From: a virus
Virus record (IMG/VR): IMGVR_UViG_3300044946_000030
Location: 1 to 44,342 of that record
Length of the DNA stretch: 44,342 nt
Direction: 5' to 3' (one strand)
Positions 16,178-24,275 of the stretch are shown piece after piece. Made by a program: the position numbers and the translations under genes. Each line of letters starts with the position of its first letter. Positions within the stretch are counted from its first letter, which is position 1. The notes beneath the pieces were generated by a model. That model saw only the letters and a program-made list of their open reading frames with translations, had not been told where the DNA came from and made no database searches.

Positions 16178-16981
16178 ATGCCTACCGGAACAGCCGGGTC
16201 TATTGCTGGTGCGCTTCAAGGATCATTAGATTCCGGTCCTGTTGCTGCTCCAAATCTTCAACAGCTTTTTACAACAATTGATAATGCCGGTCAATATCAG
16301 CAGCAGATTATCAATTCATTACCGGCGGAAATACAACAACAATATGCCGCTTATAAATCGTCCAATGCCCAAACAGGGCAACAGCTTCAGCAATCTGTAG
16401 CCCAAACAGGGCAGAATCTCTTAACTCAGACTGCTGCAAACTATGGTCCAAATAATCAAACGGTACAAGCTGGTGAAGCTGCCGCTTTAACTGCTGCAAA
16501 CGCGAATGTTCCTGCACAGCAAAATGCCATTCGTCAAGCTCTTGCCGCAACTGGTGGATTCGGTAGAGGAAATGCCGCTACGGCTCTTGCCGCACCTGTG
16601 GTTCAAGCAGGACAGCAATATAATCAATCGGTTGCCAATCTTACCACATCGCAGCTTCAACAGCAGCAACAAGCGCAGCAGCAAGCGATTAATACGCTTA
16701 ATTCAATGAACGATCAAACCGCACAGCAATTGTTCGGAATGAACGTGCAACAAGCTTTGCAAGTTGTTAATGGCACTAATTCGTCCTTGTCGAATCAACT
16801 CACACAATTAATTAATCAGTCCAATACTCAGACACAGCAAACTCTTGCCACTCAAGGGGCTAATATTCAGAATCAGTACAATGCGAATGTTGCTCAGAAC
16901 GCTTTTAATAACAATCAAACGAATGGTTGGATCAATGCTGGAACGAATGTTGGAAGCAGCATTGCTGGTGCTTTGAGTTAA
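16178..16981 (+). CDS. Gln/Ala-rich internal virion (ejection) protein
   Basis: A 267-residue protein with an extreme Gln, Ala and Asn content and long helical stretches (LTTSQLQQQQQAQQQAINTL). It is preceded by AAGGAG. Proteins of this type follow the tail genes in podoviruses and are carried inside the head, then injected with DNA (P22 gp7/gp20 class). No enzymatic motif. The paired downstream genes have the same character. Confidence 0.6.
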   Translation: MPTGTAGSIAGALQGSLDSGPVAAPNLQQLFTTIDNAGQYQQQIINSLPAEIQQQYAAYKSSNAQTGQQLQQSVAQTGQNLLTQTAANYGPNNQTVQAGEAAALTAANANVPAQQNAIRQALAATGGFGRGNAATALAAPVVQAGQQYNQSVANLTTSQLQQQQQAQQQAINTLNSMNDQTAQQLFGMNVQQALQVVNGTNSSLSNQLTQLINQSNTQTQQTLATQGANIQNQYNANVAQNAFNNNQTNGWINAGTNVGSSIAGALS

Positions 16982-16991
16982 GGAGGACATT

Positions 16992-18245
16992 ATGGCAGAC
17001 TTTGCTCCACAAACGTCTTTAACATCTGAACTTATCTCTGCTGGGTTAAATCCAAACAATCCTTCACAGACATCAACTGATTTCGGAAATACTGTGGCTT
17101 CTAATATTTTGAATGCCCAACAAAAGCAAGCATCGATTGAAAGCACACAAGCCGGTACAGCATCCACTCAGGCTCAAACAATGACACCAGAACAAGCTGG
17201 AGCCACGGTTAAATTGATGCTTCAGGAAAAAGGAATTCAGTTCAATCCTGCCGATATCGATTCTTGGGTAGCCACTCTTGGCGATCAAGAAGTTCCGGCC
17301 AACTTGGTTGAGAGTTTCGCCAATCGTTATTCGGGCGAAAAGACTCGTACTGCCCTCCCAGCAATGTTTACCACGAGCCATGAGATTATTATTCCATCGG
17401 GAATGAGTGCCAAGGATCTTGGACTAGAAAACGAAGAAAGCTCTGATGGTAAGTCTGTGGATGATGGAACTACGTCAGACGGAACATTTCATGCTTTTGT
17501 TCCTGAAGATGGAATGTATTCTGTGATGTACGACAATCAGGGAAATATTCTTAAGATTATTCCCGCCGGAAAAGAACCGGCTGCAAATACCTCTGGAGGT
17601 CCATCGGAAAAATCTAATGAATTTTGGACTAATCAATGGAAGACTAGGATTGCCAATAAGATTAGCCCATATCTTGCCAGTACCCGTACTCAAGTTGGAG
17701 TTGCTATCCAGGCTTTTGTTCGATGTGAACGAGCTTTACAAGTTTTGAATAAGCCTCCCGTTACCAAACAGGATGCAACAAACGTTATCATCGAAATTGG
17801 TGCTGTTTTCAAAGGTGGTTCACCCGATAACGCAGCAATATTAAATACGGTTTATAATTCTGTTTATGGTGATTTTCAAGACTGGACTCAAAGTATTTTA
17901 GGTAAAGTTCATAATGCGTTGCCCGATAATATTCGTCAGCATCTTGTTATGCGTATTCAAGACTTAGAAAATCAGAGCAAAAAAGTTGTTGATGATTCGA
18001 TTTCTTCTGCTGAGGCTCTCAATTCGGATGTCATTGCTCATTTTCCCGATCAATGGCAAGCCTATTTAGCCGAAATAAATAAAGAACTTCAGGACACTAA
18101 TAATCCTGCTCCCGTCACTCCGGCGACAGGTGCAACATTTACGCCCCCAACTGGTCCTGTTTCTGGAGTGCTTACTACACCAAATCCAACTGCGGTTCAA
18201 ACTGGTACTCCTAGTCTTCAAAGTCTGATAGATAGATATAAATAA
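16992..18245 (+). CDS. internal virion (ejection) protein, 417 aa
   Basis: AAGGAGG precedes ATG 16992. The N-terminal third is Gln/Thr/Ser-rich and helical, with QAGATVKLMLQEKGIQFNPA like the small helical modules seen in ejection proteins. A central beta-rich segment (DGTFHAFVPEDGMYSVMYDN) follows, then a helical domain (about 210-350) and a Pro/Thr-rich tail. Most likely a DNA-ejection channel component; the exact family is unknown. Confidence 0.6.
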   Translation: MADFAPQTSLTSELISAGLNPNNPSQTSTDFGNTVASNILNAQQKQASIESTQAGTASTQAQTMTPEQAGATVKLMLQEKGIQFNPADIDSWVATLGDQEVPANLVESFANRYSGEKTRTALPAMFTTSHEIIIPSGMSAKDLGLENEESSDGKSVDDGTTSDGTFHAFVPEDGMYSVMYDNQGNILKIIPAGKEPAANTSGGPSEKSNEFWTNQWKTRIANKISPYLASTRTQVGVAIQAFVRCERALQVLNKPPVTKQDATNVIIEIGAVFKGGSPDNAAILNTVYNSVYGDFQDWTQSILGKVHNALPDNIRQHLVMRIQDLENQSKKVVDDSISSAEALNSDVIAHFPDQWQAYLAEINKELQDTNNPAPVTPATGATFTPPTGPVSGVLTTPNPTAVQTGTPSLQSLIDRYK

Positions 18246-18246
18246 C

Positions 18247-19626
18247 ATGGCTAACATAAAAGGAATGGTCAACGATCCCGATTTTCAGGGACTTTCTGCA
18301 GCCGATCAACAGTCGGCTTTGTCCGCTATTGATCCTGCGTTTGGTTCATTATCGCCTTCTGACTTTCAATCAGCTATTAAAGCAATTGGTGGACCTTCGA
18401 CCATGGATAAAGTCGGTAGTGCTGCTCGTGTTGCCACTACAGCCTTAACTGGTGGAGTAGGAACATCGATGTCCGATGTTGGAAACCTCTGGAATTTAGG
18501 AAATGATGTTGGAAAGGCCGCAGCTTCAGGCTTGGCATCGAATCCTGGTGGGATAACACCAACTGTTAATGCGCCTGGAGTGGATACAGGAGAGGAAATA
18601 GCGGGAAATTTAATGAATCCTATAGCCGCTGGCGCAGGAGAAGCGGTGGGATTAATCGGTGAAGCCACTGGTATTGGGCCATGGATGTCCAATTGGGTTA
18701 AAGGCGTAGCTGGTGATTTTGCTTTGTTGGCTATAAACAAGGTTAAAGCTCTTGCAAAGGCTTTAAACATCACTGGCGATGGTTTGGATGCTCTTGGCGA
18801 GTTTTTGCTGGGTCCAATTAAGGTTGGGAGTCAAACATTCGATCCGATCATCAAGGCAAACAGCAGCCCACAATCGATGCTTGACTATGCTCAGGAGATC
18901 AGAGAGGCCATTGGTGATCGTTTAGGAGTGACGGCTAAAAATGCCGATGCCGCTATTTCCGATATTACGAATAATGCTGGTACAGCAATAAATAATTCTC
19001 CAATTACTCTTGATCTAGGTGGGCTTCTTAATAAAATTCAGGATCTCAAACAATCGATAGTCGGTGGATTAGAGAATACAGCACCAGATGTAGTGAATGA
19101 ATTTAATAACATATTAAAGGATCTTCAAAAGTTTGCATCAAATCAAATTAACGGAGAAACGGATAAAGCCTTTTCAGAATTAACGGCTCTTAAAACAAAA
19201 CTAGGAAACTTAACTAATTTTAATAGTGCCACCAAAAGCAATGCTGCGCTTCAACAAATATATGGAATCATTAGTCAAACACTTCAGGATGCTGCTCAAA
19301 AGCTGCCGGGAGTAAGCGGTACTGAATATGCCGCTTCTTTGGATCAATATCGGAAAATCATGGCTGTCATTGCTGGTCTGCAAGGAAGATCGATTGATGC
19401 CCATAATCTTTTCACGGCAACAGGAGCTATAGTTGGAGCTATTGCCGGTCATGGAATAATGAGCGTTCCTGCTGCCGCTGCTGGGGCTGTAGCGGCTCGT
19501 ACAGCCTCTAACTATGGTCCTCAAGTCATTGCTGCCGGTCTAAATGCTCTTCCAGGCTTTGTTTCCACGGCCTCTCCTTTGGCTGCACAGGCCGCTAATG
19601 CGATTGGAAATGCTTTGACTCAATAA
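18247..19626 (+). CDS. internal virion (ejection) protein with hydrophobic segments
   Basis: A 459-residue, mainly helical protein. It begins with a DPDFQGLSAADQQSALSAID motif, a short helical repeat (DFQGL..DFQSAI) common near the start of phage ejection proteins. It has a Gly/Ala-rich hydrophobic stretch at about 120-165, coiled-coil regions at 240-330, and a second hydrophobic stretch near 400-430 (GAIVGAIAGHGIMSVPAAAA) able to insert in membranes. That fits a protein that crosses the envelope ahead of phage DNA. Confidence 0.6.
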   Translation: MANIKGMVNDPDFQGLSAADQQSALSAIDPAFGSLSPSDFQSAIKAIGGPSTMDKVGSAARVATTALTGGVGTSMSDVGNLWNLGNDVGKAAASGLASNPGGITPTVNAPGVDTGEEIAGNLMNPIAAGAGEAVGLIGEATGIGPWMSNWVKGVAGDFALLAINKVKALAKALNITGDGLDALGEFLLGPIKVGSQTFDPIIKANSSPQSMLDYAQEIREAIGDRLGVTAKNADAAISDITNNAGTAINNSPITLDLGGLLNKIQDLKQSIVGGLENTAPDVVNEFNNILKDLQKFASNQINGETDKAFSELTALKTKLGNLTNFNSATKSNAALQQIYGIISQTLQDAAQKLPGVSGTEYAASLDQYRKIMAVIAGLQGRSIDAHNLFTATGAIVGAIAGHGIMSVPAAAAGAVAARTASNYGPQVIAAGLNALPGFVSTASPLAAQAANAIGNALTQ

Positions 19627-19853
19627 TGCTCCTAGTCCCCGTCAACACCCCTTCCACCGACGTTCTAACAGCAGGATATGATCCTGACGGACTAGAAATG
19701 CAGATACAGTTCACGAATAATCGGATTTATTCGTATGCCAACGTGCCACCGGAGATTTATCAGAGCTTCTTGGATGCTCCTAGTAAAGGACAATGGGTGG
19801 CTATGTACTTTAGGCACCAACCTGGAATTTATTTAGCGACGAGGTTACAATAA
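19626..19853 (+). CDS. KTSC domain protein
   Basis: A 75-residue protein overlapping the preceding stop by one base (TAATG). The order of conserved elements matches the KTSC family: an N-terminal Val-Ser/Thr segment, GYDPDGLEMQIQFTNNRIYSY, VPPEIYQSFLDAPSKG and a C-terminal YFRHQP. KTSC domains are common small phage proteins with a proposed nucleic-acid-related role, but their biochemical function is not established. Confidence 0.8.
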   Translation: MLLVPVNTPSTDVLTAGYDPDGLEMQIQFTNNRIYSYANVPPEIYQSFLDAPSKGQWVAMYFRHQPGIYLATRLQ

Positions 19854-20068
19854 TGAAATTAACTTATGGAGAGAGAAAGCACATGAAATCTTCGGAGTTT
19901 GTTTTTCCCGAAGAAAAACAATATCCGATAGAGGATCTAGCTCACGCCAGGAATGCGCTTGCGAGAAGTTCTGGAAAGCCAGAGGAAGGAAAAGTCAGGG
20001 CTGCGGTTTATAGAAAGTTTCCTGAGCTTCGGAAGTCAAAGGCGATTAGTGAGGCTTTAATAAACTAA
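19853..20068 (+). CDS. small protein with YPI..HARNALARS motif
   Basis: A 71-residue protein overlapping the KTSC gene by one base (TAATG). The segment FVFPEEKQYPIEDLAHARNA followed by LARSSGKPEEGKVRAAVYRK is a recurrent phage small-protein signature (DUF6582-like), often found beside capsid protease or structural genes. It is the last gene of the rightward arm. Its final 12 bases overlap the end of the convergent gene on the other strand. Confidence 0.65.
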   Translation: MKLTYGERKHMKSSEFVFPEEKQYPIEDLAHARNALARSSGKPEEGKVRAAVYRKFPELRKSKAISEALIN

Positions 20069-20236
20069 AAACGAAGCAATGATTTCACTAAACCCGAAAG
20101 ATCCTGCGATGAGCAAGCTACATTCGGTCAAGATTTTCAAAGCAACCATTCCCGTTATCATATAACCAGCAATCAAAAAACATAGCCAACTAAGCGTTAC
20201 GACACTTAAAAGTTTCAATATGTAACTATTGGTCAT
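20057..20236 (-). CDS. 59-aa two-TM membrane protein
   Basis: Reading leftward from ATG 20236, a 59-residue frame follows a very good ribosome binding site (GAGGTGAGAAA). It holds two hydrophobic segments, about residues 8-28 (LLSVVTLSWLCFLIAGYMIT) and 32-57, with little charge in between. It is the last gene of the leftward arm and converges with the + strand gene ending at 20068. A lysis or superinfection-exclusion role is conceivable; the sequence does not decide. Confidence 0.55.
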   Translation of the reverse strand: MTNSYILKLLSVVTLSWLCFLIAGYMITGMVALKILTECSLLIAGSFGFSEIIASFLVY

Positions 20237-20502
20237 TTTCTCACCTCCTCAATCTTCGTAAGAGCGGACTGTAATTTTTCTTTCAGAGAATTCCACCTGT
20301 AAAGCGTTGGGTAGAGATAATCAGTAGCATTCTTAACCGCCTCCACAAGCGCGCTGACTTCGGGGCCGCGGAGAGCGGAGAGATATGCCTTTGCCCGACT
20401 ATAGGTGTCAAAATCTTCGAGATTTGGAACCTTTGTCAAAATCGCAGCCCCCTCATAGTGCCTAATAATCTTCTTCGCTTCCTCTGCGGATCGGATAGTC
20501 AT
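20233..20502 (-). CDS. hypothetical helical protein, 89 aa
   Basis: Start ATG 20502 is chosen since AGGAGGGAAGCC precedes it; the frame continues upstream without support. The protein is helical and charged throughout (MTIRSAEEAKKIIRHYEGA.., then NSLKEKLQSALTKIEEVRK), probably a short helical bundle. It overlaps the upstream methyltransferase by ATGA and the downstream small membrane gene by four bases. Function unknown. Confidence 0.6.
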   Translation of the reverse strand: MTIRSAEEAKKIIRHYEGAAILTKVPNLEDFDTYSRAKAYLSALRGPEVSALVEAVKNATDYLYPTLYRWNSLKEKLQSALTKIEEVRK

Positions 20503-21128
20503 GGCTTCCCTCCTGAAAAATGCTTTATTCGTTCTTTTGTTTCTGCCACCCATGTTTTGTCTATATCTATTCCTAACCCATCAAATCCTTTTTGAAATGC
20601 GGCTACCATACTACTACCGCTTCCCACAAACGGATCAAAAACAAAAGCATCTTTTAATTTCAGTTGTTCAAGGCACCAAACCATTAGTTGTATCGGCTTC
20701 TCACATATATGTTTTTTCGGAAAAATTCTTTTATTAAAATACGCATCAATTCTGGACATACGAAATACTTTATGTCCTTTTAATGGGGCATTTGTCCACG
20801 CCATTTCTGCATCTGAACCCCTATTTGATTGTAGTTTATCCCATATCATCCAAAAAGGCATTTGAGGTAAGCAATAATTGTTCCCTCCCCAAATAATCGC
20901 AATATCACTCCACGCAATTAAATTATTAAGCAGATTTAGGTCTATTAAATTCTTGTCCCATGTTGGAACCGCGCCATTGCGTAATGTACTCTTACCATTA
21001 TTTCCGTGCCATTGTTTTTTCCATGACATATTGATCCCGTATGGGGGATCAGTCAAAAGAATTTTGGTTTTTCTTGTCTTTGGCCAGAGTGATACAGACG
21101 AGGCATTTCCTTCAATAACATCAATCAT
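20499..21128 (-). CDS. DNA adenine/cytosine-N4 methyltransferase (beta-class)
   Basis: A 209-residue enzyme with the catalytic DPPYG motif at residues 27-31 (motif IV) and the SAM-binding FDPFVGSGS motif I near residue 170, the beta-group order of the N4/N6-Mtase family (PF01555). It probably methylates phage DNA at a specific site to evade host restriction. No cognate restriction enzyme is seen nearby, so it is an orphan. Start ATG 21128 is supported by GGAGGGAAAGC. Confidence 0.88.
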   Translation of the reverse strand: MIDVIEGNASSVSLWPKTRKTKILLTDPPYGINMSWKKQWHGNNGKSTLRNGAVPTWDKNLIDLNLLNNLIAWSDIAIIWGGNNYCLPQMPFWMIWDKLQSNRGSDAEMAWTNAPLKGHKVFRMSRIDAYFNKRIFPKKHICEKPIQLMVWCLEQLKLKDAFVFDPFVGSGSSMVAAFQKGFDGLGIDIDKTWVAETKERIKHFSGGKP

Positions 21129-21591
21129 GCTTTCCCTCCTGTCCCAGCACCGCCTCGGCGGTCTTGAGCGCTGATTCAAGTTCAGTTCTTAATTTCAATA
21201 ATACCCGGCCTGATATAGTCCCTTTTTCATGCTGATACCAAGTAGAGGAATCAATATCAAGCATCATTGCGATCTCTGTTCCACGATCAAAGAATTTAAT
21301 TTTATTCACCGCCTCGCACAACTCCCTCAACGCATGGGAGAGAGATTCTTCGCGGCCTGTCTGCTGTGAATTTTGCACAGTGTCCGGTGTCTCCCGTAGC
21401 TTCTGTATTTGGCTTTCCTTTGGCAGTTCTTGTACTGGCACATACAAATTAACTCCTTTAATTGTCCCACGCTCATCTTCAATGACCGTCAAGTATGGGT
21501 CAATCCAGTGAGCGATAAATGACCCATCCTCTATTTGGTATTCAAACTGTTCCCCCGCAACATTGTACCAGGGCTTTAATTTTTCGCTCAT
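21121..21591 (-). CDS. hypothetical protein with C-terminal HTH-like segment
   Basis: A 156-residue protein. The N-terminal half is beta-rich with a PWYNVAGEQFEYQIEDGSF start. The C-terminal half has the pattern TEIAMMLDIDSSTWYQHEKG, close to an XRE-type recognition helix pair (IA..L.I..sTwy..E.G). It may bind DNA and could regulate the downstream methyltransferase, which it overlaps by 8 bases. A GGGAGGGTGAG ribosome binding site precedes ATG 21591. Confidence 0.6.
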   Translation of the reverse strand: MSEKLKPWYNVAGEQFEYQIEDGSFIAHWIDPYLTVIEDERGTIKGVNLYVPVQELPKESQIQKLRETPDTVQNSQQTGREESLSHALRELCEAVNKIKFFDRGTEIAMMLDIDSSTWYQHEKGTISGRVLLKLRTELESALKTAEAVLGQEGKHD

Positions 21592-21592
21592 C

Positions 21593-21763
21593 TCACCCTC
21601 CCACGCTATCGACGGAAGATTTTTCTGGTAATTGAGCCATAGTAAATCTTCGACAATCCCAGCACATAAACATTACCCCAGGATGGGTTTCTTTCCTGGT
21701 CTTAATTGTTTTTTTATTTTTACACTCTGTACATTGTAGATGAACGGTTTTCAGTTCAATCAT
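21593..21763 (-). CDS. small zinc-ribbon protein, 56 aa
   Basis: Start ATG 21763 follows GGGGAAGGGAA. The protein shows HLQCTECKNKKTIKTRK and MFMCWDCRRF: two CxxC knuckles spaced about 20 residues apart, a classic four-cysteine zinc ribbon. Small phage zinc ribbons often bind nucleic acid or host RNA polymerase; here no partner can be named. It overlaps the upstream gene by four bases. Confidence 0.65.
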   Translation of the reverse strand: MIELKTVHLQCTECKNKKTIKTRKETHPGVMFMCWDCRRFTMAQLPEKSSVDSVGG

Positions 21764-22035
21764 TTCCCTTCCCCCAGCGTCGATGCGGCTAAATTTCTGC
21801 AATAAGGATCTCCGCAAGTATCTGCAATTATTTTCAACGCCCTCTCGTACCTCTCGACCTTTGCAATGAGGGCGGCGCGGTCGTTTACGGATCGGACGAT
21901 GAGTTCAAGATTATGTTTGTCCTCATCCACGCTAATCGCCGCACCATAATCACAAATGTACCTCCCATCCTCGGAAAAAATACATAGACCTTTTAATTTC
22001 CACGGCCTCGGCGTCGCTTTCGGTTCATCGGGCAT
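21760..22035 (-). CDS. phage protein with ATPRPW motif
   Basis: A 91-residue protein starting at ATG 22035 after AAGGAGGCAGCA. It begins with PKATPRPWKLKG, followed by NLELIVRSVNDRAALIAKVE and a helical C-terminus with two cysteines. This TPRPW...NDRAALIA layout is widespread among small phage early proteins of unknown role. Four-base overlap with the zinc-ribbon gene downstream. Confidence 0.65.
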   Translation of the reverse strand: MPDEPKATPRPWKLKGLCIFSEDGRYICDYGAAISVDEDKHNLELIVRSVNDRAALIAKVERYERALKIIADTCGDPYCRNLAASTLGEGK

Positions 22036-22279
22036 TGCTGCCTCCTTCCTCAACCGGCCAATTCTGTTTTAGTTTAAGCACCTTCTTTGTGGCATGGCAT
22101 TCGTCCACAGCCATTTCCAAAGCGGCATTCCAGATTTCTATTAAACTTTTTTCCAAATCTTCATTTGATTTAGCCCTCGTAATACTTCTTATATCGCGTT
22201 GATATAGGGCATCAAAAATCTGTTTGATTTTTTCTTGTAGATACACAGTCTGATCCTTATGTTGTTTTTTCTTTTTCAT
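22025..22279 (-). CDS. hypothetical helical protein, 84 aa
   Basis: A Lys-rich N-terminus followed by a helical body (YLQEKIKQIFDALYQRDIRS). No recognised family. No convincing ribosome binding site precedes ATG 22279; upstream lies a ~97-nt gap containing a small CCCGT/ACGGG hairpin. It overlaps the next gene by 11 bases. Confidence 0.5.
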   Translation of the reverse strand: MKKKKQHKDQTVYLQEKIKQIFDALYQRDIRSITRAKSNEDLEKSLIEIWNAALEMAVDECHATKKVLKLKQNWPVEEGGSNAR

Positions 22280-22376
22280 AATAAATAGATGCCCGTCACG
22301 GCTCTACAACGGGACTTTATGCGGATCAAAGGCCGCACTCCTGAGAACCGTTATTTGGATTAGCTAATTACCAAAT

Positions 22377-22496
22377 TTAATGTTGCGAAGTTATAGGAAC
22401 AATTCCTTTTGGACCATTAACAATGTGGCTTGTGCCTCCATTATTTGAACACCCGGCCAGAACGATCAGCAATCCGATGAGCCCTATTATTTTCAC
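22377..22496 (-). CDS. 39-aa lipoprotein
   Basis: A short frame starting at GTG 22496 with GGAGG placed ideally upstream. It reads as a signal-lipoprotein: MKIIGLIGLLIVLAGC ends in a perfect lipobox (LAGC), followed by a 23-residue polar mature part. It would be lipidated at Cys16 and anchored in a membrane. Size is compatible with an Rz1-type outer spanin or an exclusion lipoprotein. Its first 56 bases overlap the end of the neighbouring gene in another frame. Confidence 0.6.
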   Translation of the reverse strand: MKIIGLIGLLIVLAGCSNNGGTSHIVNGPKGIVPITSQH

Positions 22497-22707
22497 AGTT
22501 TAGCCTCCTTTTTTCTCTGCTTTGGAGGTTATTTTCTATCATTTTTTTTGCTAGAACGCAAGCACCATCACCGTATCTATGTTTGATCGTTTGTCGGTTA
22601 TGTAGCATATAGGTATTAATATCGTCTGGCTTTGTACCGCCTTGGATTCGTAGGACGGTTAGAAGTTCAATGATATGCTCGTTTACTCGGATGCTGACGA
22701 TTAGCAT
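22441..22707 (-). CDS. hypothetical protein, 88 aa
   Basis: From ATG 22707 (a TTG at 22719 is the alternative) the frame gives 88 residues: MLIVSIRVNEHIIELLTVLR, a loop, HRYGDGACVLAKKMIENN and a basic Arg-rich tail. The family is unknown. It overlaps the downstream lipoprotein gene by 56 bases in a different frame, an overlap larger than elsewhere in the arm. Confidence 0.5.
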   Translation of the reverse strand: MLIVSIRVNEHIIELLTVLRIQGGTKPDDINTYMLHNRQTIKHRYGDGACVLAKKMIENNLQSREKRRLNCENNRAHRIADRSGRVFK

Positions 22708-23054
22708 AAATTTAACCAAATCACTTTTTCATAGCCTTTCAGATTCAGCCTATGTTTGATTCTATTAATAAGAGTGGGTCTTAATTTCTTGGCTCCCGAA
22801 GTATTCATTGGATCGGACAAACGCCAATATGTCTTTTCTTCAGACCAATAAGGACGATAATCAAACATCACACCCATGCCCCGCAGAGCTACCAGTTCAT
22901 TGTGAGCCTGATTCAACTTACCATGAAGTTTAGTGATACCTGATTTTTCCATTAATCGTTCCCACCATCTACCTTCAAACAGCATCTCGACAACCGTTAA
23001 AAGAGTTTGGCCTTTGTAGACTAATTCTGGTGCTGCTTCCATTACATAAATCAT
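22701..23054 (-). CDS. hypothetical protein, 117 aa
   Basis: Start ATG 23054 is coupled to the stop of the kinase-phosphatase gene and preceded by GGAGGGAG. A helical N-terminal part (LVYKGQTLLTVVEMLFEGRW) precedes a compact basic C-terminal domain (KKLRPTLINRIKHRLNLKGY). The basic patch may contact nucleic acid. Family not recognised. Confidence 0.55.
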   Translation of the reverse strand: MIYVMEAAPELVYKGQTLLTVVEMLFEGRWWERLMEKSGITKLHGKLNQAHNELVALRGMGVMFDYRPYWSEEKTYWRLSDPMNTSGAKKLRPTLINRIKHRLNLKGYEKVIWLNLC

Positions 23055-23899
23055 CAAAAATCTCCCTCCGCAACCTGAAGACAAGTCAGCCCATTCCTAC
23101 GCCACATATCGACCACTCGATTACGGTCATCCAAAACAAAATGAATATTGTAAAACGGTTTGATGTTTTTGTCGTAGTGTTCCTGCTTTACAATGCTATC
23201 TTCCCGATAGTCTCCGTTCTGGCGCATAAATACCTTCTTAAATCCAAACCCAATAGGATAAAGCCACAATAAGGTATCTCTCCTAAATCTCTCCTCTCGT
23301 CCAGTAACAAAAATAATTTCCGCAGTTTCCTCGTATCTTTTTAATATCGATAAAACCACTTGATTATATTTATCCGACATACATTTGGCCGTATCATATG
23401 GGCTTCGTCCGTTATGTAAGGCAAGTGTACCATCCAAGTCACAGATGATTGCCAACGATTTAAGGGGATCAACAACAGCCGGTTCAATCTTCGGAGCTAG
23501 ATATTGCCGCCACATCTTCTTAATGACTTTCTCACCGACTGAATCAAGACGCTTGAGATCATTTTTAATACAGTCTTCCAATGGAGTATCAAACTTCATT
23601 TCCTCAAAAGAAGCATGACAGTATTCAGCGATTTCTCGTAGTTTTATTTCGTGCTTTAGATGAAAGTTGGTATCGTCCACAACCACATTAAATCCGTTTT
23701 CAAGAGCCGTTATAATCTGCGAATCTCTAAGCGTCAATACTTTAGATTCAGACGACAAAGAATAATTCATCATCTTGCGTATGGAGTCTTTATTAACCCG
23801 AATCCACCATTTATTCTGGTTTACGAACGTAGTGGCCCACGTCGATTTACCAGAGCCAGGCAGACCTTTAAGCATTAAGAGCTTTAATTTATTCTCCAT
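23054..23899 (-). CDS. pseT: polynucleotide 5'-kinase / 3'-phosphatase (T4 PseT-like)
   Basis: A 281-residue bifunctional RNA end-healing enzyme. The kinase domain is N-terminal, with P-loop GLPGSGKST at 12-20 and VVVDDTNF near 72-79. The HAD phosphatase domain is C-terminal, with DLDGTLA at 154-160, FVTGREERFRR at 197-207 and VLDDRNRVVDMW at 255-266. This matches T4 Pnkp (301 residues) in order and size. It removes 3'-phosphates and phosphorylates 5'-OH ends so that RNA ligase can seal them. ATG 23899 follows GGAGGAAGAAATCG. An RNA ligase lies 1.1 kb upstream in the same operon. Confidence 0.9.
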   Translation of the reverse strand: MENKLKLLMLKGLPGSGKSTWATTFVNQNKWWIRVNKDSIRKMMNYSLSSESKVLTLRDSQIITALENGFNVVVDDTNFHLKHEIKLREIAEYCHASFEEMKFDTPLEDCIKNDLKRLDSVGEKVIKKMWRQYLAPKIEPAVVDPLKSLAIICDLDGTLALHNGRSPYDTAKCMSDKYNQVVLSILKRYEETAEIIFVTGREERFRRDTLLWLYPIGFGFKKVFMRQNGDYREDSIVKQEHYDKNIKPFYNIHFVLDDRNRVVDMWRRNGLTCLQVAEGDF

Positions 23900-24029
23900 C
23901 GATTTCTTCCTCCGCATTCTTGTGTTGCCTTCTTGCCTGAATTGCCAATATCTGCCCAATCCGAAGATCCACCAAGTATTCAACGTCAAGCTCAGTGTCC
24001 CAGCACCATTGGACTATTCGTTTAGCCAT
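23889..24029 (-). CDS. 46-aa micro-protein before kinase-phosphatase
   Basis: A 46-residue frame beginning at ATG 24029, inside the end of the upstream zinc micro-gene, and ending 11 bases into the kinase-phosphatase gene. The sequence starts MAKRIVQWCWDTELDVEY and continues as a likely amphipathic helix with an acidic end (NAEEEIDGE). The tight nesting on both sides supports translation, but no family is recognised. Confidence 0.5.
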   Translation of the reverse strand: MAKRIVQWCWDTELDVEYLVDLRIGQILAIQARRQHKNAEEEIDGE

Positions 24030-24153
24030 ACATCGCCTCGTGTTGTTCCTTCAATTCGCATTTTCTCGAACAATAACGACTAGGATCATCGGCATCAGAA
24101 TCACAGTCAAAGCAATAATGTTCCCTGCATGATCGGCATATTCCGACTGTCAC
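24022..24153 (-). CDS. zinc micro-protein, tandem copy 2
   Basis: A 43-residue protein starting at GTG 24153, which overlaps the stop of copy 1; GGAGG lies 6 bases upstream. Six cysteines in the order CRSC, YCFDC, YCS, KCE form two treble-clef or ribbon-like knuckles. The spacing CxxCxxxxCxxC...CxxxC matches the adjacent copy, so the two arose by duplication. It may bind RNA or bridge the RNA-repair enzymes encoded on both sides; no direct evidence. Confidence 0.6.
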   Translation of the reverse strand: MTVGICRSCREHYCFDCDSDADDPSRYCSRKCELKEQHEAMYG

Positions 24154-24275
24154 GATTCAGCCTCCTTCTCACACTCCTTAGAGCAATACATATATTGATG
24201 CTTTGCCTCTGAACAAGAAGTGCAATAGTCTTCCAGACAATTTTCACACTTAGAAATTCCGTTTGAATTTGGCAT
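24150..24275 (-). CDS. zinc micro-protein, tandem copy 1
   Basis: A 41-residue protein that starts directly after the TAG of the exonuclease gene, with AAGGGGG as ribosome binding site. Cysteines occur as KCENC, YCTSC, YCSKEC, the same order and spacing as copy 2. It could bind two zinc ions. It has no hydrophobic part. Together the pair separates a DnaQ-like exonuclease from a polynucleotide kinase. Confidence 0.6.
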   Translation of the reverse strand: MPNSNGISKCENCLEDYCTSCSEAKHQYMYCSKECEKEAES

